Origin: Pseudomonas sp. MRSN 12121
GTDB taxonomy: Bacteria; Pseudomonadota; Gammaproteobacteria; Pseudomonadales; Pseudomonadaceae
Reading direction: 5' to 3'
DNA: 64,000 bases
Assembly (NCBI RefSeq): GCF_000931465.1
Contig: NZ_CP010892.1
Span: 496,001-560,000 of the forward strand
Shown: piece after piece, positions 50,101 to 57,882 of the stretch
How positions within the stretch are numbered: the stretch's first letter is position 1
How the letters are laid out: each line of letters starts with the position of its first letter
Program-made: the position numbers and the translations under genes
Notes under the pieces: generated by a model
The model's input: only the letters and a program-made list of their open reading frames with translations
Database searches by the model: none
Told to the model about the DNA's origin: nothing

Positions 50101-51151
50101 GGCGCGGGTACAGCTCGTCCATCACGCGCTCGTACTGGGCGCGGCTGTAGCGCGGGTGCAGGGCCGAGAGCTTGATCGAGATGCCCGGGCCTTCATAGAT
50201 GCCGCGGCCGTGGGACGCCTTGCCGATCGAATGGATGGCTTGCTCATAGGACGCCAGGTACTTTTGCGCGTCGTGTTCGGTCAGGGCGGCCTCACCGAGC
50301 ATGTCGTAGGAATAACGGAAGCCCTTGGCTTCGAACTTGCTGGCGTTGGCCAGGGCTTCGGCGATGGTTTCGCCGGTGACGAACTGCTCGCCCATCAGGC
50401 GCATGGCCATGTCGACGCCCTTGCGGATCATCGGTTCGCCGCTCTTGCCGATGATGCGGCTCAGGGACGAGGTCAGGCCCGCTTCGTTATGGGTCGACAC
50501 CAGCTTGCCGGTCAGCAGCAGGCCCCAGGTAGCGGCGTTGACGAACAGCGACGGGCTGTTGCCCAGGTGCGGCTGCCAGTTGCCGGTGCTGATCTTGTCG
50601 CGGATCAGAGCGTCGCGGGTGCCCTTGTCCGGAATCCGCAGCAGGGCTTCGGCCAGGCACATCAGCGCCACGCCTTCCTGGGACGACAGGGAGAATTCCT
50701 GCAGCAGGCCCTGGACGATACCGGCGCGGCCGCCGGCGCTCTTCTGGTTGCGCAGCTTTTCGGCGATGGTCGCGGCCAGCTTGTTGGTGGCTTCGGCGGT
50801 GGCGGCCGGCAGGCGCGCCTGCTCCAGCAGCATCGGCACCACTTCCGGTTCCGGGCGGCGGTAGGCGGCGGTGATCGAGGCGCGCAGCACCGATTGCGGC
50901 AGGATGCTTTCGGCGAATTCGAGGAAGCACTGGTGGGCGTGGTCGGTCTGCACTTCGCCAGCGTCGTCGCCGTCGGCGCGGGTCGCACCGCTGAGCTCGG
51001 TCAGGGTTGCACCACCCTCGAGTTTTTCCAGGTAATTGAAAATCGCCTGCTTGATCAGCCAGTGCGGCGTGCGATCAATCGAGGTCGCGGCAGCCTTCAG
51101 GCGTTCGCGGGTCGGGTCGTCGAGTTTGACCCCAAGGGTGGTGGTAGCCAT
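47198..51151 (-). CDS. putA: Trifunctional proline dehydrogenase / P5C dehydrogenase / transcriptional repressor PutA
   Basis: A 1317-aa PutA. The N-terminal ribbon-helix-helix (residues about 3-47, TTTLGVKLDDPTRERLKAAA) binds put operators. The proline dehydrogenase barrel (about 240-560) contains DAEEADRLELSL and RLVKGAYWDSEIKRAQ. The P5C dehydrogenase (about 640-1120) has ETGGQNAMIVD and the catalytic Cys in SAGQRCSALRVL; a C-terminal domain follows. It oxidises proline to glutamate at the membrane and represses putA/putP when proline is low. The ATG at 51151 has a GAGGAT ribosome site. Confidence 0.96.
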   Translation of the reverse strand: MATTTLGVKLDDPTRERLKAAATSIDRTPHWLIKQAIFNYLEKLEGGATLTELSGATRADGDDAGEVQTDHAHQCFLEFAESILPQSVLRASITAAYRRPEPEVVPMLLEQARLPAATAEATNKLAATIAEKLRNQKSAGGRAGIVQGLLQEFSLSSQEGVALMCLAEALLRIPDKGTRDALIRDKISTGNWQPHLGNSPSLFVNAATWGLLLTGKLVSTHNEAGLTSSLSRIIGKSGEPMIRKGVDMAMRLMGEQFVTGETIAEALANASKFEAKGFRYSYDMLGEAALTEHDAQKYLASYEQAIHSIGKASHGRGIYEGPGISIKLSALHPRYSRAQYERVMDELYPRLLSLTLLAKQYDIGLNIDAEEADRLELSLDLLERLCFEPQLTGWNGIGFVIQAYQKRCPYVIDYVIDLARRSRHRLMIRLVKGAYWDSEIKRAQVEGLEGYPVYTRKVYTDVSYIACARKLLSVPEVIYPQFATHNAHTLSAIYHIAGQNYYPGQYEFQCLHGMGEPLYEQVVGKVADGKLNRPCRVYAPVGTHETLLAYLVRRLLENGANTSFVNRIADQSISIQELVADPVSQIEQMATLEGGFGLPHPRIPLPRDLYGSERANSAGIDMANEHRLASLSCALLATAHNDWKAAPMLGCASSSETPAPVLNPSDHRDVVGHVQEATVEDVDNAIQCALNAAPIWQATPPAERAAILERAADLMEGEIQPLMGLLAREAGKTYANAIAEVREAVDFLRYYAVQARNDFSNDAHRPLGPVVCISPWNFPLAIFSGQVAAALAAGNPVLAKPAEQTPLVAAQAVRLMLEAGIPEGVLQLLPGRGETVGARLVGDDRVKGVMFTGSTEVARLLQRNVAGRLDAQGRPIPLIAETGGQNAMIVDSSALTEQVVIDVVSSAFDSAGQRCSALRVLCLQEDSADRVIEMLKGAMAESRLGNPERLCVDIGPVIDAEAKAGIEKHIQAMRDKGRTVYQMAIADSEEIQRGTFVMPTLIELESFDELQREIFGPVLHVVRYKRKDIDQLIAQINASGYGLTLGVHTRIDETIAKVIDNVNAGNVYVNRNIVGAVVGVQPFGGEGLSGTGPKAGGPLYLYRLLSTRPTDAIAQSFARGDALSAPDVRLRDALSKPLGALQAWAESNQLADLGALCVQFAAQSQSGVSRVLAGPTGERNSYTILPREHVLCLAEVEGDLLSQLAAVLAVGGSAVWPEGEPGKALYARLPKEVQARIQRVADWTKDEVVFDAVLHHGDSDQLRAVCQQVAKRAGVIVGVHGLSQGETAIALERLVIERALSVNTAAAGGNASLMTIG

Positions 51152-51169
51152 ATTTTTATCCTCATGTTT

Positions 51170-51179
51170 GCCACGTGGC
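51170..51179. promoter_or_regulatory. 10-bp palindrome before putA
   Basis: GCCACGTGGC is a perfect palindrome 18 bases from the putA ATG, next to the ribosome site. It might bind a regulator or be chance. Confidence 0.25.
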
Positions 51180-51222
51180 GTGGCATCAGCTGGCGGCAAG
51201 ATTAGCCGCGCGCCGAAAGAGG

Positions 51223-51238
51223 TGCAACCGGGTGCAAC
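51223..51238. promoter_or_regulatory. PutA operator sites 1 and 2 (putA-proximal)
   Basis: Two TGCAAC (GTTGCA on the other strand) hexamers at 51223-51228 and 51233-51238, each within GGTGCAACC-type context and 10 bases apart, one helical turn. GTTGCA is the known E. coli PutA binding core. Confidence 0.7.
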
Positions 51239-51334
51239 CTGTTTTTTATCGGAATAAAACGCAGCTCATCAGGAATTAATTTCCGTCTCCCTCGCAGCGC
51301 CCTTGCTTGGTGCTTTTGCTTCTGTCGTGCGGCG

Positions 51335-51359
51335 TTTTTGCTCCCAAAAGGAGCAAAAA
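51335..51359. terminator. Symmetrical hairpin in the middle of the put control region
   Basis: Arms TTTTTGCTCC (51335-51344) and GGAGCAAAAA (51350-51359) around CAAAA. It has the form of a bidirectional intrinsic terminator and lies between the two PutA operator groups; it may isolate divergent transcripts. Confidence 0.5.
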
Positions 51360-51388
51360 AAGGGTGTTCGCCGGAAAAATCGACTAGG

Positions 51389-51460
51389 TGCAACTTATTC
51401 TCGCGAAACAGGTTGCACCTTCTTTCGGTTGTTGAATAGCATTCGCGGCCAAGGTGCAAC
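51389..51460. promoter_or_regulatory. PutA operator sites 3, 4 and 5 (putP-proximal)
   Basis: GTTGCA cores at 51389-51394 (as TGCAAC), 51412-51417 (GTTGCA) and 51455-51460 (TGCAAC). Each has the extended GGTGCAAC or GGTTGCACC form. They lie 150-220 bases before putP. Confidence 0.7.
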
Positions 51461-51610
51461 CGGTTCTCGAAACGGTTCATCGGCTGATGGCTTTCCTGGG
51501 GAAACATCAGTCATAAATGCGCGGCGTACCGGGTCGTCTTTCAAGCGTAAGCGTTTGCAGGGCGGGGTACTGACCGCCGCTACATAAAAACAAAGCCAGG
51601 GCGTAACTCA

Positions 51611-53095
51611 ATGAGTGCAAGCAATCCAACCCTGATCACGTTCGTGATCTACATCGCAGCTATGGTGCTGATCGGCTTCATGGCCTATCGCTCGACCAAC
51701 AACCTTTCCGACTACATCCTCGGCGGCCGCAGCCTGGGTAGCGTGGTGACCGCGCTTTCCGCCGGCGCTTCCGACATGAGCGGCTGGTTGCTGATGGGCC
51801 TGCCGGGCGCGATCTACATGTCCGGCCTGTCGGAGAGCTGGATCGCCATCGGCCTGATCGTCGGTGCCTACCTGAACTGGCTGTTCGTCGCCGGTCGCCT
51901 GCGAGTACAAACCGAACACAACGGCGATGCATTGACGCTGCCGGACTACTTCTCCAGCCGCTTCGAGGACAAGAGCGGGCTGCTGCGGATCATCTCCGCG
52001 ATCGTGATCCTGGTGTTCTTCACCATTTACTGCGCTTCCGGCATCGTCGCCGGTGCTCGTCTGTTCGAAAGCACCTTCGGCATGTCCTACGAAACCGCCC
52101 TGTGGGCCGGTGCTGCCGCGACCATCGCCTACACCTTCGTCGGTGGTTTCCTGGCGGTGAGCTGGACCGACACCGTGCAAGCCACGCTGATGATCTTCGC
52201 CCTGCTGCTGACACCGATCATCGTGTTGCTGGCCACCGGTGGCGTCGACACCACGTTCCTGGCTATCGAGGCGCAGGACCCGAGCAATTTCGACATGCTG
52301 AAAAACACCACCTTCATCGGCATCATTTCGCTGATGGGCTGGGGCCTGGGCTACTTCGGCCAGCCGCACATCCTGGCGCGCTTCATGGCCGCGGATTCGG
52401 TCAAGTCGATCGCCAACGCTCGTCGTATCTCCATGACCTGGATGATCCTGTGTCTGGGCGGCACCGTGGCGGTGGGCTTCTTCGGCATCGCTTACTTCTC
52501 GGCGCACCCTGAGGTGGCGGGCCCCGTGACCGAGAACCACGAGCGGGTGTTCATCGAGCTGGCGAAGCTGCTCTTCAATCCATGGATCGCCGGTGTGCTG
52601 TTGTCGGCCATCCTGGCGGCGGTGATGAGTACCCTGAGTTGCCAACTGCTGGTGTGCTCCAGCGCCCTGACCGAAGACTTCTATAAAGCCTTCCTGCGCA
52701 AGAACGCGTCCCAGCTGGAACTGGTCTGGATCGGCCGCGCGATGGTGCTGGTGGTGGCGCTGGTCGCCATCGCCATGGCCGCCAACCCGGAAAACCGCGT
52801 ACTGGGCCTGGTCAGCTACGCCTGGGCCGGCTTCGGCGCAGCCTTCGGGCCGGTGGTGCTGATCTCGGTACTGTGGAAAGGCATGACCCGTAATGGCGCG
52901 CTGGCCGGCATCATCGTCGGCGCCCTGACCGTGGTCCTGTGGAAGCACTTCAACCTGCTGGGCCTGTACGAAATCATCCCGGGCTTTATCTTCGCCAGCC
53001 TGGCCATCGTGCTGGTGAGCAAGATGAGCGCGCCGAGCGCCGGCATGGTCCAGCGTTTCGAAGCGGCCGAGAAAGACTACAAGCTCAACCACTGA
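51611..53095 (+). CDS. putP: Sodium/proline symporter PutP
   Basis: A 494-aa SSS-family symporter with about 13 transmembrane helices that takes up proline with Na+. The N-terminal LSDYILGGRSLGSVVTALSAGASDMSGW block is a PutP signature and includes the Na+/proline-binding residues of helix II. The GWGLGYFGQPHILARFMA segment is also typical. Divergent from putA across 459 bases that carry the shared operators. Confidence 0.96.
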   Translation: MSASNPTLITFVIYIAAMVLIGFMAYRSTNNLSDYILGGRSLGSVVTALSAGASDMSGWLLMGLPGAIYMSGLSESWIAIGLIVGAYLNWLFVAGRLRVQTEHNGDALTLPDYFSSRFEDKSGLLRIISAIVILVFFTIYCASGIVAGARLFESTFGMSYETALWAGAAATIAYTFVGGFLAVSWTDTVQATLMIFALLLTPIIVLLATGGVDTTFLAIEAQDPSNFDMLKNTTFIGIISLMGWGLGYFGQPHILARFMAADSVKSIANARRISMTWMILCLGGTVAVGFFGIAYFSAHPEVAGPVTENHERVFIELAKLLFNPWIAGVLLSAILAAVMSTLSCQLLVCSSALTEDFYKAFLRKNASQLELVWIGRAMVLVVALVAIAMAANPENRVLGLVSYAWAGFGAAFGPVVLISVLWKGMTRNGALAGIIVGALTVVLWKHFNLLGLYEIIPGFIFASLAIVLVSKMSAPSAGMVQRFEAAEKDYKLNH

Positions 53096-53132
53096 TCGGA
53101 AGCCGCCGAGGCGGCCGCCCCGCAGTGACCGG

Positions 53133-53165
53133 AAAAGCCCGCATCCCCTGGGATGCGGGCTTTTT
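53133..53165 (+). terminator. Terminator of putP
   Basis: GCCCGCATCC (53137-53146), CCTG loop, GGATGCGGGC (53151-53160), then five T; A-run on the other side. Confidence 0.9.
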
Positions 53166-53244
53166 CATGCGCGGCCCTCGGGGCCGGCCGACCTGACGCG
53201 GGCCGTGGCACAGGGTAAACTTCGCCCCCTGCGCAGGAGCAACC

Positions 53245-54081
53245 ATGAACTATCGTCACGCCTTCCACGCCGGCAACCATGCCGACGTCTTCAAACACCT
53301 GACCCTGACCCGCCTCATCGCCCTGATGTCGCGCAAGGAGCAGCCGTTCGCCTACCTCGACAGCCACGCCGGCATCGGCCTGTACGACCTCAAGGGCGAC
53401 CAGGCCAACCGTACCGGCGAATACCTGGAAGGCATCGCACGCCTGTGGGGCGAGCAGGACCTGCCCGCGCTGACCACCGACTATATGGCGGTGCTGCGCA
53501 AGATGAACCCCGACGGCGAGCTGCGTTACTACCCGGGGTCGCCCGAGCTGGCGCGGCGTCTGACCCGCTCCCAGGATCGGGTGCTGCTCAATGAAAAACA
53601 CCCGGAAGACGGCTTGCTGCTCAAGGACAACATGAAAGGCGATCGCCGGGTGGCGGTACACCTTGGCGAGGGCTGGCATGTGGCGCGGGCGCTGCTGCCG
53701 GTGGCCGAGAAGCGCGCGGTGATGCTGATCGACCCGCCGTTCGAGCAACTGGACGAGATGCAGCGCTGCGCCGCGTCGCTGAAAGAAGCCATCGGTCGGA
53801 TGCGCCAGACCGTGGCGGCCATCTGGTACCCGGTCAAGGACCAGCGGGCGCTGCGCCGCTTCTACCAGGACCTGGCCGGCACCGGCGCGCCGAAGCTGCT
53901 GCGTGTGGAACTGCTGGTGCACCCACTGGACACGCCCAACAGCCTGAACGGCTCGGGCCTGGCGATTGCCAATCCGCCGTGGGGGCTGGAAGAGGAGTTG
54001 CGCGAACTGCTGCCGTGGCTGGCGCAGAAGCTGGGCCAGACCCAGGGCGGCTGGCAGATGGATTGGCTGATCGCCGAATAA
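53245..54081 (+). CDS. rlmJ: 23S rRNA (adenine-2030-N6)-methyltransferase
   Basis: A 278-aa methyltransferase with the RlmJ N-terminus NYRHAFHAGNHADVFKHLTL, a SAM motif AYLDSHAGIGLYDL, and the catalytic (D)PP(F) in LIDPPFEQLDE. It methylates A2030 of 23S rRNA. The length equals the family (280). Converges with msrA. Confidence 0.95.
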   Translation: MNYRHAFHAGNHADVFKHLTLTRLIALMSRKEQPFAYLDSHAGIGLYDLKGDQANRTGEYLEGIARLWGEQDLPALTTDYMAVLRKMNPDGELRYYPGSPELARRLTRSQDRVLLNEKHPEDGLLLKDNMKGDRRVAVHLGEGWHVARALLPVAEKRAVMLIDPPFEQLDEMQRCAASLKEAIGRMRQTVAAIWYPVKDQRALRRFYQDLAGTGAPKLLRVELLVHPLDTPNSLNGSGLAIANPPWGLEEELRELLPWLAQKLGQTQGGWQMDWLIAE

Positions 54082-54085
54082 GCGT

Positions 54086-54149
54086 GTAGCCGCTGCCGAG
54101 GCACGAGGCTGCGATGGGCTGCGAAGCGGCCTCGAGGGCGCTTCGCAGC
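54086..54149. repeat. Single REP (second family) and hairpin
   Basis: GTAGCCGCTGCCGAGG (from 54086) matches the arm of the element at 46984. A perfect 11-bp stem GCTGCGAAGCG (54118-54128) / CGCTTCGCAGC (54139-54149) follows, in the gap between the convergent rlmJ and msrA, likely acting as terminator. Confidence 0.75.
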
Positions 54150-54160
54150 TTCGTTACCGG

Positions 54161-54811
54161 TCAGATCGGGCAGGTCACGCCGGTGCCGCCGATCCCGCAG
54201 TAGCCTTCCGGGTTTTTCGCCAGGTATTGCTGGTGATATGCCTCGGCGAAATATACGGTCGGCGCCTGTTCGATTTCAGTGCTGATTTCTCCCAGGCCGG
54301 CCTTCGACAGCTCTGCCTGATAGGTCGCCTTGCTTTTCAGCGCCGCGTCCAGCTGCTCCGGGGTGGTGGCGTAGATGACCGAGCGGTACTGGGTGCCGAT
54401 GTCGTTACCCTGGCGCATGCCCTGGGTCGGGTTGTGCAGTTCCCAGAACATGGCCAGCAGCTCTTCGTAGCTGACCCGGGCCTTGTCAAACACCACCAGC
54501 ACCACCTCGGCATGGCCGGTCAGGCCCGAGCAGACCTCTTCATAGGTCGGGTTCGGCGTGAAGCCGCCGGCATAGCCGACCACGGTGCTGACCACGCCCT
54601 CGCGCTGCCAGAAGCGCCGTTCGGCACCCCAGAAGCAGCCCAGGCCGAAGATTGCGAAATCGACGTCCTGGAAGAACGGGCCGAGCAGCGGGGTATCTTC
54701 GAAGACAAAGTGCTTTTCCGGCAGCGCCATCGGGGTTTCGCGGCCAGGCAGGGCTTGTTCTTTGGTCGGTAGCACGTTTTTGTTCACCAGAATTTCCGAG
54801 CGCAGAACCAT
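54161..54811 (-). CDS. msrA: Peptide methionine sulfoxide reductase A
   Basis: A 216-aa MsrA that reduces methionine-S-sulfoxide in proteins. The active-site motif [11 protein letters not shown] and the RSVIY and [10 protein letters not shown] segments are intact; the C-terminal [12 protein letters not shown] supplies the resolving cysteines. About 45 N-terminal residues precede the domain, as in other gammaproteobacterial long forms. Confidence 0.95.
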   Translation of the reverse strand: MVLRSEILVNKNVLPTKEQALPGRETPMALPEKHFVFEDTPLLGPFFQDVDFAIFGLGCFWGAERRFWQREGVVSTVVGYAGGFTPNPTYEEVCSGLTGHAEVVLVVFDKARVSYEELLAMFWELHNPTQGMRQGNDIGTQYRSVIYATTPEQLDAALKSKATYQAELSKAGLGEISTEIEQAPTVYFAEAYHQQYLAKNPEGYCGIGGTGVTCPI

Positions 54812-54878
54812 GATCAGTCCTCTCAGTCAGGGTGGGTGGAGTAATTGACTCCCAGTTTGCCCGAGTGTTACAGCGCTG

Positions 54879-57572
54879 TCAGGCGATTGGGCCGCGTGGA
54901 TAGCGTTTGAGCGTGTCGACCAGCTCCGAGCCGGGGATCGGCCGGTCGAACAGGTAGCCCTGGCCGACGTCGCAGCGGTGCCGGCGCAGGAAGGACAGCT
55001 GCTCGGCGGTCTCGATGCCTTCGGCGACCACCTGGATCTTCAGGTTGTGGGCCATGGCGATCACCGCCGAAGTGATTTCCATGTCGTCCTGGTTGGCGGG
55101 AATCTCATGGATGAAGCTGCGATCGATCTTGATGATGTCGATCGGGAATTTCTTCAGGTAGCTCAGCGACGAATACCCGGTGCCGAAATCGTCCATGGCC
55201 AGGGTCAGGCCGAGCTTTTTCAGCTGGTCGAGCTGCTGGTGGGTGTCTTCGGTGGCTTCCAGCAACAGGCCTTCGGTCAACTCCAGTTCCAGCAGCGAGG
55301 CGGGCAGTTGCTCTTCCTTGAGGATGTTGGCGATGGAGGCGACCAGGTCCGGGTCGGAGAACTGCTTGGGCGACAGGTTGATCGCCACTTGCAGGTTGCC
55401 CAGGCCGGCGGCGGTCAACTGCTTGCTCATCCGGCAGGCCTGGCGTGCGATCCATTTGCCGATCGGGATGATCAGGCCGGTTTCTTCGGCGACGCTGATG
55501 AACTGGTCCGGGCGGATCATGCCCTTTTCCGGATGGTTCCAGCGCAGGAGCGCTTCCAGGCCCAGCAGGCGCCCGCTGCGCAGGCACAGCTTGGGCTGGT
55601 AGAACACGTCCAGCTCGTTCTGGGTCAGGGCGCGGCGCAGGTTGTTTTCCACGAACAGCTTGTAGCTGGCCTCGGCGTTCAACGCCTCGGTAAATACCTG
55701 TACCTGGTGCTTGCCGTTGGCCTTGGCCTTGTGCAGCGCCAGCCCGGCGTTGCGCATCAGGGTCTGCGGGTCGCGCCCGTGCAGCGGCGCGCAGGCCAGG
55801 CCGACCGAGCCGGTGACGCTGATCAGCTGGTTGTCGACGAACATCGGCTTGTCGAGGGGCATCAGCAGCTGGCTGGCGATCTGCTGGCCGGCTTCCAGGT
55901 CGGTGTCGTCCAGCAGCACGGCGAACTCGTTGCTGGCGAAGCGCGCCAGGCTGCCGCTCGGGCTCAGGCTGTTGCGCAGGCGGCGGGCCAGGCTGATCAG
56001 CAGCTTGTCGCCGGTCTGGTGGCCGAGGCTGTCGTTGATCCGCTTGAAGTTGTCGATGTCCACCAGCAACAGGCTGATGGGGCTGTCGCTGTCGCGGGCG
56101 AAGCGTTCGTCGAGGTTGCGGATAAAGGCCGGACGGTTGCCCAGGTTGGTCAGGTTGTCGGTGTAGGCCAGGCGCTCGATGCGCTGCTGGGCGAGCTTGG
56201 TCTGGGTGATGTCTTCGTAGATGCCGATGTAGTGGGTCAGCTCACGGTTGTCGCCATAGACCTTGGAGATCGACAGCTGGCCCCAGTACGGCTCCAGGTT
56301 CTTGCGCCGGCTCTTGAACTCGCCCTGCCAGCTGTTGCTCTTGGCCAGGCTGGAGGGGGCATCGAACAGCAGTTCACTGAGGTTCTCCAGGGCCGGCAGC
56401 TCCGCCAGCCGGTGACCATGCACTTCCTCGGTGCTGTATTGGGTGATCGCCGTGAAGCTCGGGTTGACGTATTCCACCACGCCGTCGCAGTTGACCAGCA
56501 GAAAGGCGTTGGCGCTCTGCTCGACTGCGCGCTGGAACAGGTGCAGGGCGTTGGTGGCGGTGCGCCGGTTGTGGTTGTTGATGACCTGGGCGAACTGGTC
56601 CGCCAGCTCGCCGGCAAAGGCGATCTCGTCGGATTGCCACGCGCGGGTGGTGCCCACCTGTTCCAGGCACAGCACGCCGACCACCTGGCCGTCGATGCGG
56701 ATGCTGGCATCGAGCATGGCGTTGATATTGCGCGGGCGCAGGTTCTCGGCCATTTCCCGGGTGCGCGGGTCGCGCATGGCGTTGTGCGCATCGATGGCCC
56801 GGCTGGTGTGCAGGGCCTCGAGGTAGTCGGGGAAATCAACGGCGTCGATCGCCTCCGGCAGGATGTATTGCTGCAGGTCGCGGTGATAGGCGCAGATGGG
56901 CACCAGCAACTGGCCTTCCAGGTTCCAGATGCTCGCGTAGTCGATTTCGTAGATGTCGCAGGCGCTGCGAGTGATCAGTTCGGCGGCTTCCAGCAGGGAG
57001 TTGCTGGTGCTGTAGCGCTGGCGGGCCAGGAGCAGGATCAGGTCCTGCTGGGCGCGCACCCGTTCCAGGTGCTGGAGTTGCTCCTGCTGGGCGCGCTGGT
57101 TGAGTTCCAGGGCGATCTGCAGGCGGCTGTTCTGGGTTTCCAGGTCGAGGCTGGGGAATTGCTGGTCGTGTTCGAACAGGTTGTCGACCACCAGGAAGTA
57201 GCCGCGCAGCAGGTGCCGATTGTGTTGTTTGTAGGCTTCGCCGAGCTCCAGCAGGCTGAGCGGACCCTTGGCGGTATGCAGGGTATAGCGGATCAGGTAA
57301 TGCGGACTGTGGGCCAGTTGTTGCTGGATGGCGTCGTGCAACTGGTAGCGGGCTTCCGGCTCCATCAGGCTGGCGTAGGGCGAGCCGACCAGGGCGCAGA
57401 GCTCGACGGCGGGCAGGCCGAACTGGCGTTCACAGTTGGGGTCGAGAAACAGCAGGGCCCAGCTAGCTTCATTCAGCCGTTCGAAACGCAGCATGCCGAG
57501 CCGCGAGGGCACAGGCAACTGCGTCACTACCTCGGCCACCATACGGCTGGCGGCATCGGGTTGGCTTTTCAT
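54879..57572 (-). CDS. dipA: c-di-GMP phosphodiesterase (DipA-type: GAF-PAS-GGDEF-EAL)
   Basis: An 897-aa cytosolic signalling protein: N-terminal PAS-like region, GAF (about 180-335), PAS (about 345-460), GGDEF (about 470-620) and EAL (about 640-890). The GGDEF site reads ASNEF, so cyclase activity is not expected; it may bind GTP as regulator. The EAL core is intact (LEALLRWNHP, INLSPKQF, DDFGTGYSSL, IKIDRSFI). P. aeruginosa DipA, next to msrA and aceF in the same order, is a phosphodiesterase needed for biofilm dispersal; orthology rests on order and architecture. Confidence 0.88.
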   Translation of the reverse strand: MKSQPDAASRMVAEVVTQLPVPSRLGMLRFERLNEASWALLFLDPNCERQFGLPAVELCALVGSPYASLMEPEARYQLHDAIQQQLAHSPHYLIRYTLHTAKGPLSLLELGEAYKQHNRHLLRGYFLVVDNLFEHDQQFPSLDLETQNSRLQIALELNQRAQQEQLQHLERVRAQQDLILLLARQRYSTSNSLLEAAELITRSACDIYEIDYASIWNLEGQLLVPICAYHRDLQQYILPEAIDAVDFPDYLEALHTSRAIDAHNAMRDPRTREMAENLRPRNINAMLDASIRIDGQVVGVLCLEQVGTTRAWQSDEIAFAGELADQFAQVINNHNRRTATNALHLFQRAVEQSANAFLLVNCDGVVEYVNPSFTAITQYSTEEVHGHRLAELPALENLSELLFDAPSSLAKSNSWQGEFKSRRKNLEPYWGQLSISKVYGDNRELTHYIGIYEDITQTKLAQQRIERLAYTDNLTNLGNRPAFIRNLDERFARDSDSPISLLLVDIDNFKRINDSLGHQTGDKLLISLARRLRNSLSPSGSLARFASNEFAVLLDDTDLEAGQQIASQLLMPLDKPMFVDNQLISVTGSVGLACAPLHGRDPQTLMRNAGLALHKAKANGKHQVQVFTEALNAEASYKLFVENNLRRALTQNELDVFYQPKLCLRSGRLLGLEALLRWNHPEKGMIRPDQFISVAEETGLIIPIGKWIARQACRMSKQLTAAGLGNLQVAINLSPKQFSDPDLVASIANILKEEQLPASLLELELTEGLLLEATEDTHQQLDQLKKLGLTLAMDDFGTGYSSLSYLKKFPIDIIKIDRSFIHEIPANQDDMEITSAVIAMAHNLKIQVVAEGIETAEQLSFLRRHRCDVGQGYLFDRPIPGSELVDTLKRYPRGPIA

Positions 57573-57781
57573 GGGGAAACTCGCTTGGTAAATGCTGATC
57601 GCGCCGGGCTCGCGCCCTCTTTACTGTTGCCTGCGGCAAGGTTGCATCATGCGGCACTGACTGACAAGTGAGATGAAGGCTAAGTGCTATAAGAATCTAT
57701 CGGCAGCGCGAGCGATTTCTGAAAACTTATCTTTGCGGGTTTTTGTCGCGCTTTGGCGGCGGGTTGTCGCGATTTTCCGGC

Positions 57782-57809
57782 AAAAAAAAGCCCCGCCAAA
57801 TTGACGGGG
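57782..57809 (-). terminator. Intrinsic terminator after aceF
   Basis: Minus-strand stem CCCCGTCAA / TTGGCGGGG followed by eight T (57783-57790). With the hairpin at 57845-57877 it ends the aceE-aceF transcript. The 310-base gap 57573-57882 has no gene; the dipA promoter must lie here but was not identified. Confidence 0.85.
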
Positions 57810-57844
57810 TTGAGGTACGAGCGTGGCGCTCGAAAAGGGTGGAG

Positions 57845-57877
57845 CAGCCGGTTCCCCCACGGTGAGGGAACCGGCTG
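57845..57877. terminator. Strong hairpin 6 bases after aceF
   Basis: CAGCCGGTTCCC / GGGAACCGGCTG, perfect 12-bp arms, loop of 9. No T-run; probably protects the 3' end or assists the next terminator. Confidence 0.6.
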
Positions 57878-57882
57878 GCGCT

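Noticed and set aside
47300..51205. 1301-codon plus-strand frame antisense to putA
   Set aside because: Shadow frame from codon bias; it lacks motifs and putA explains every base.
54978..57671. 897-codon plus-strand frame antisense to dipA
   Set aside because: Shadow frame with Gln/Val/Gly-rich product and no domain.
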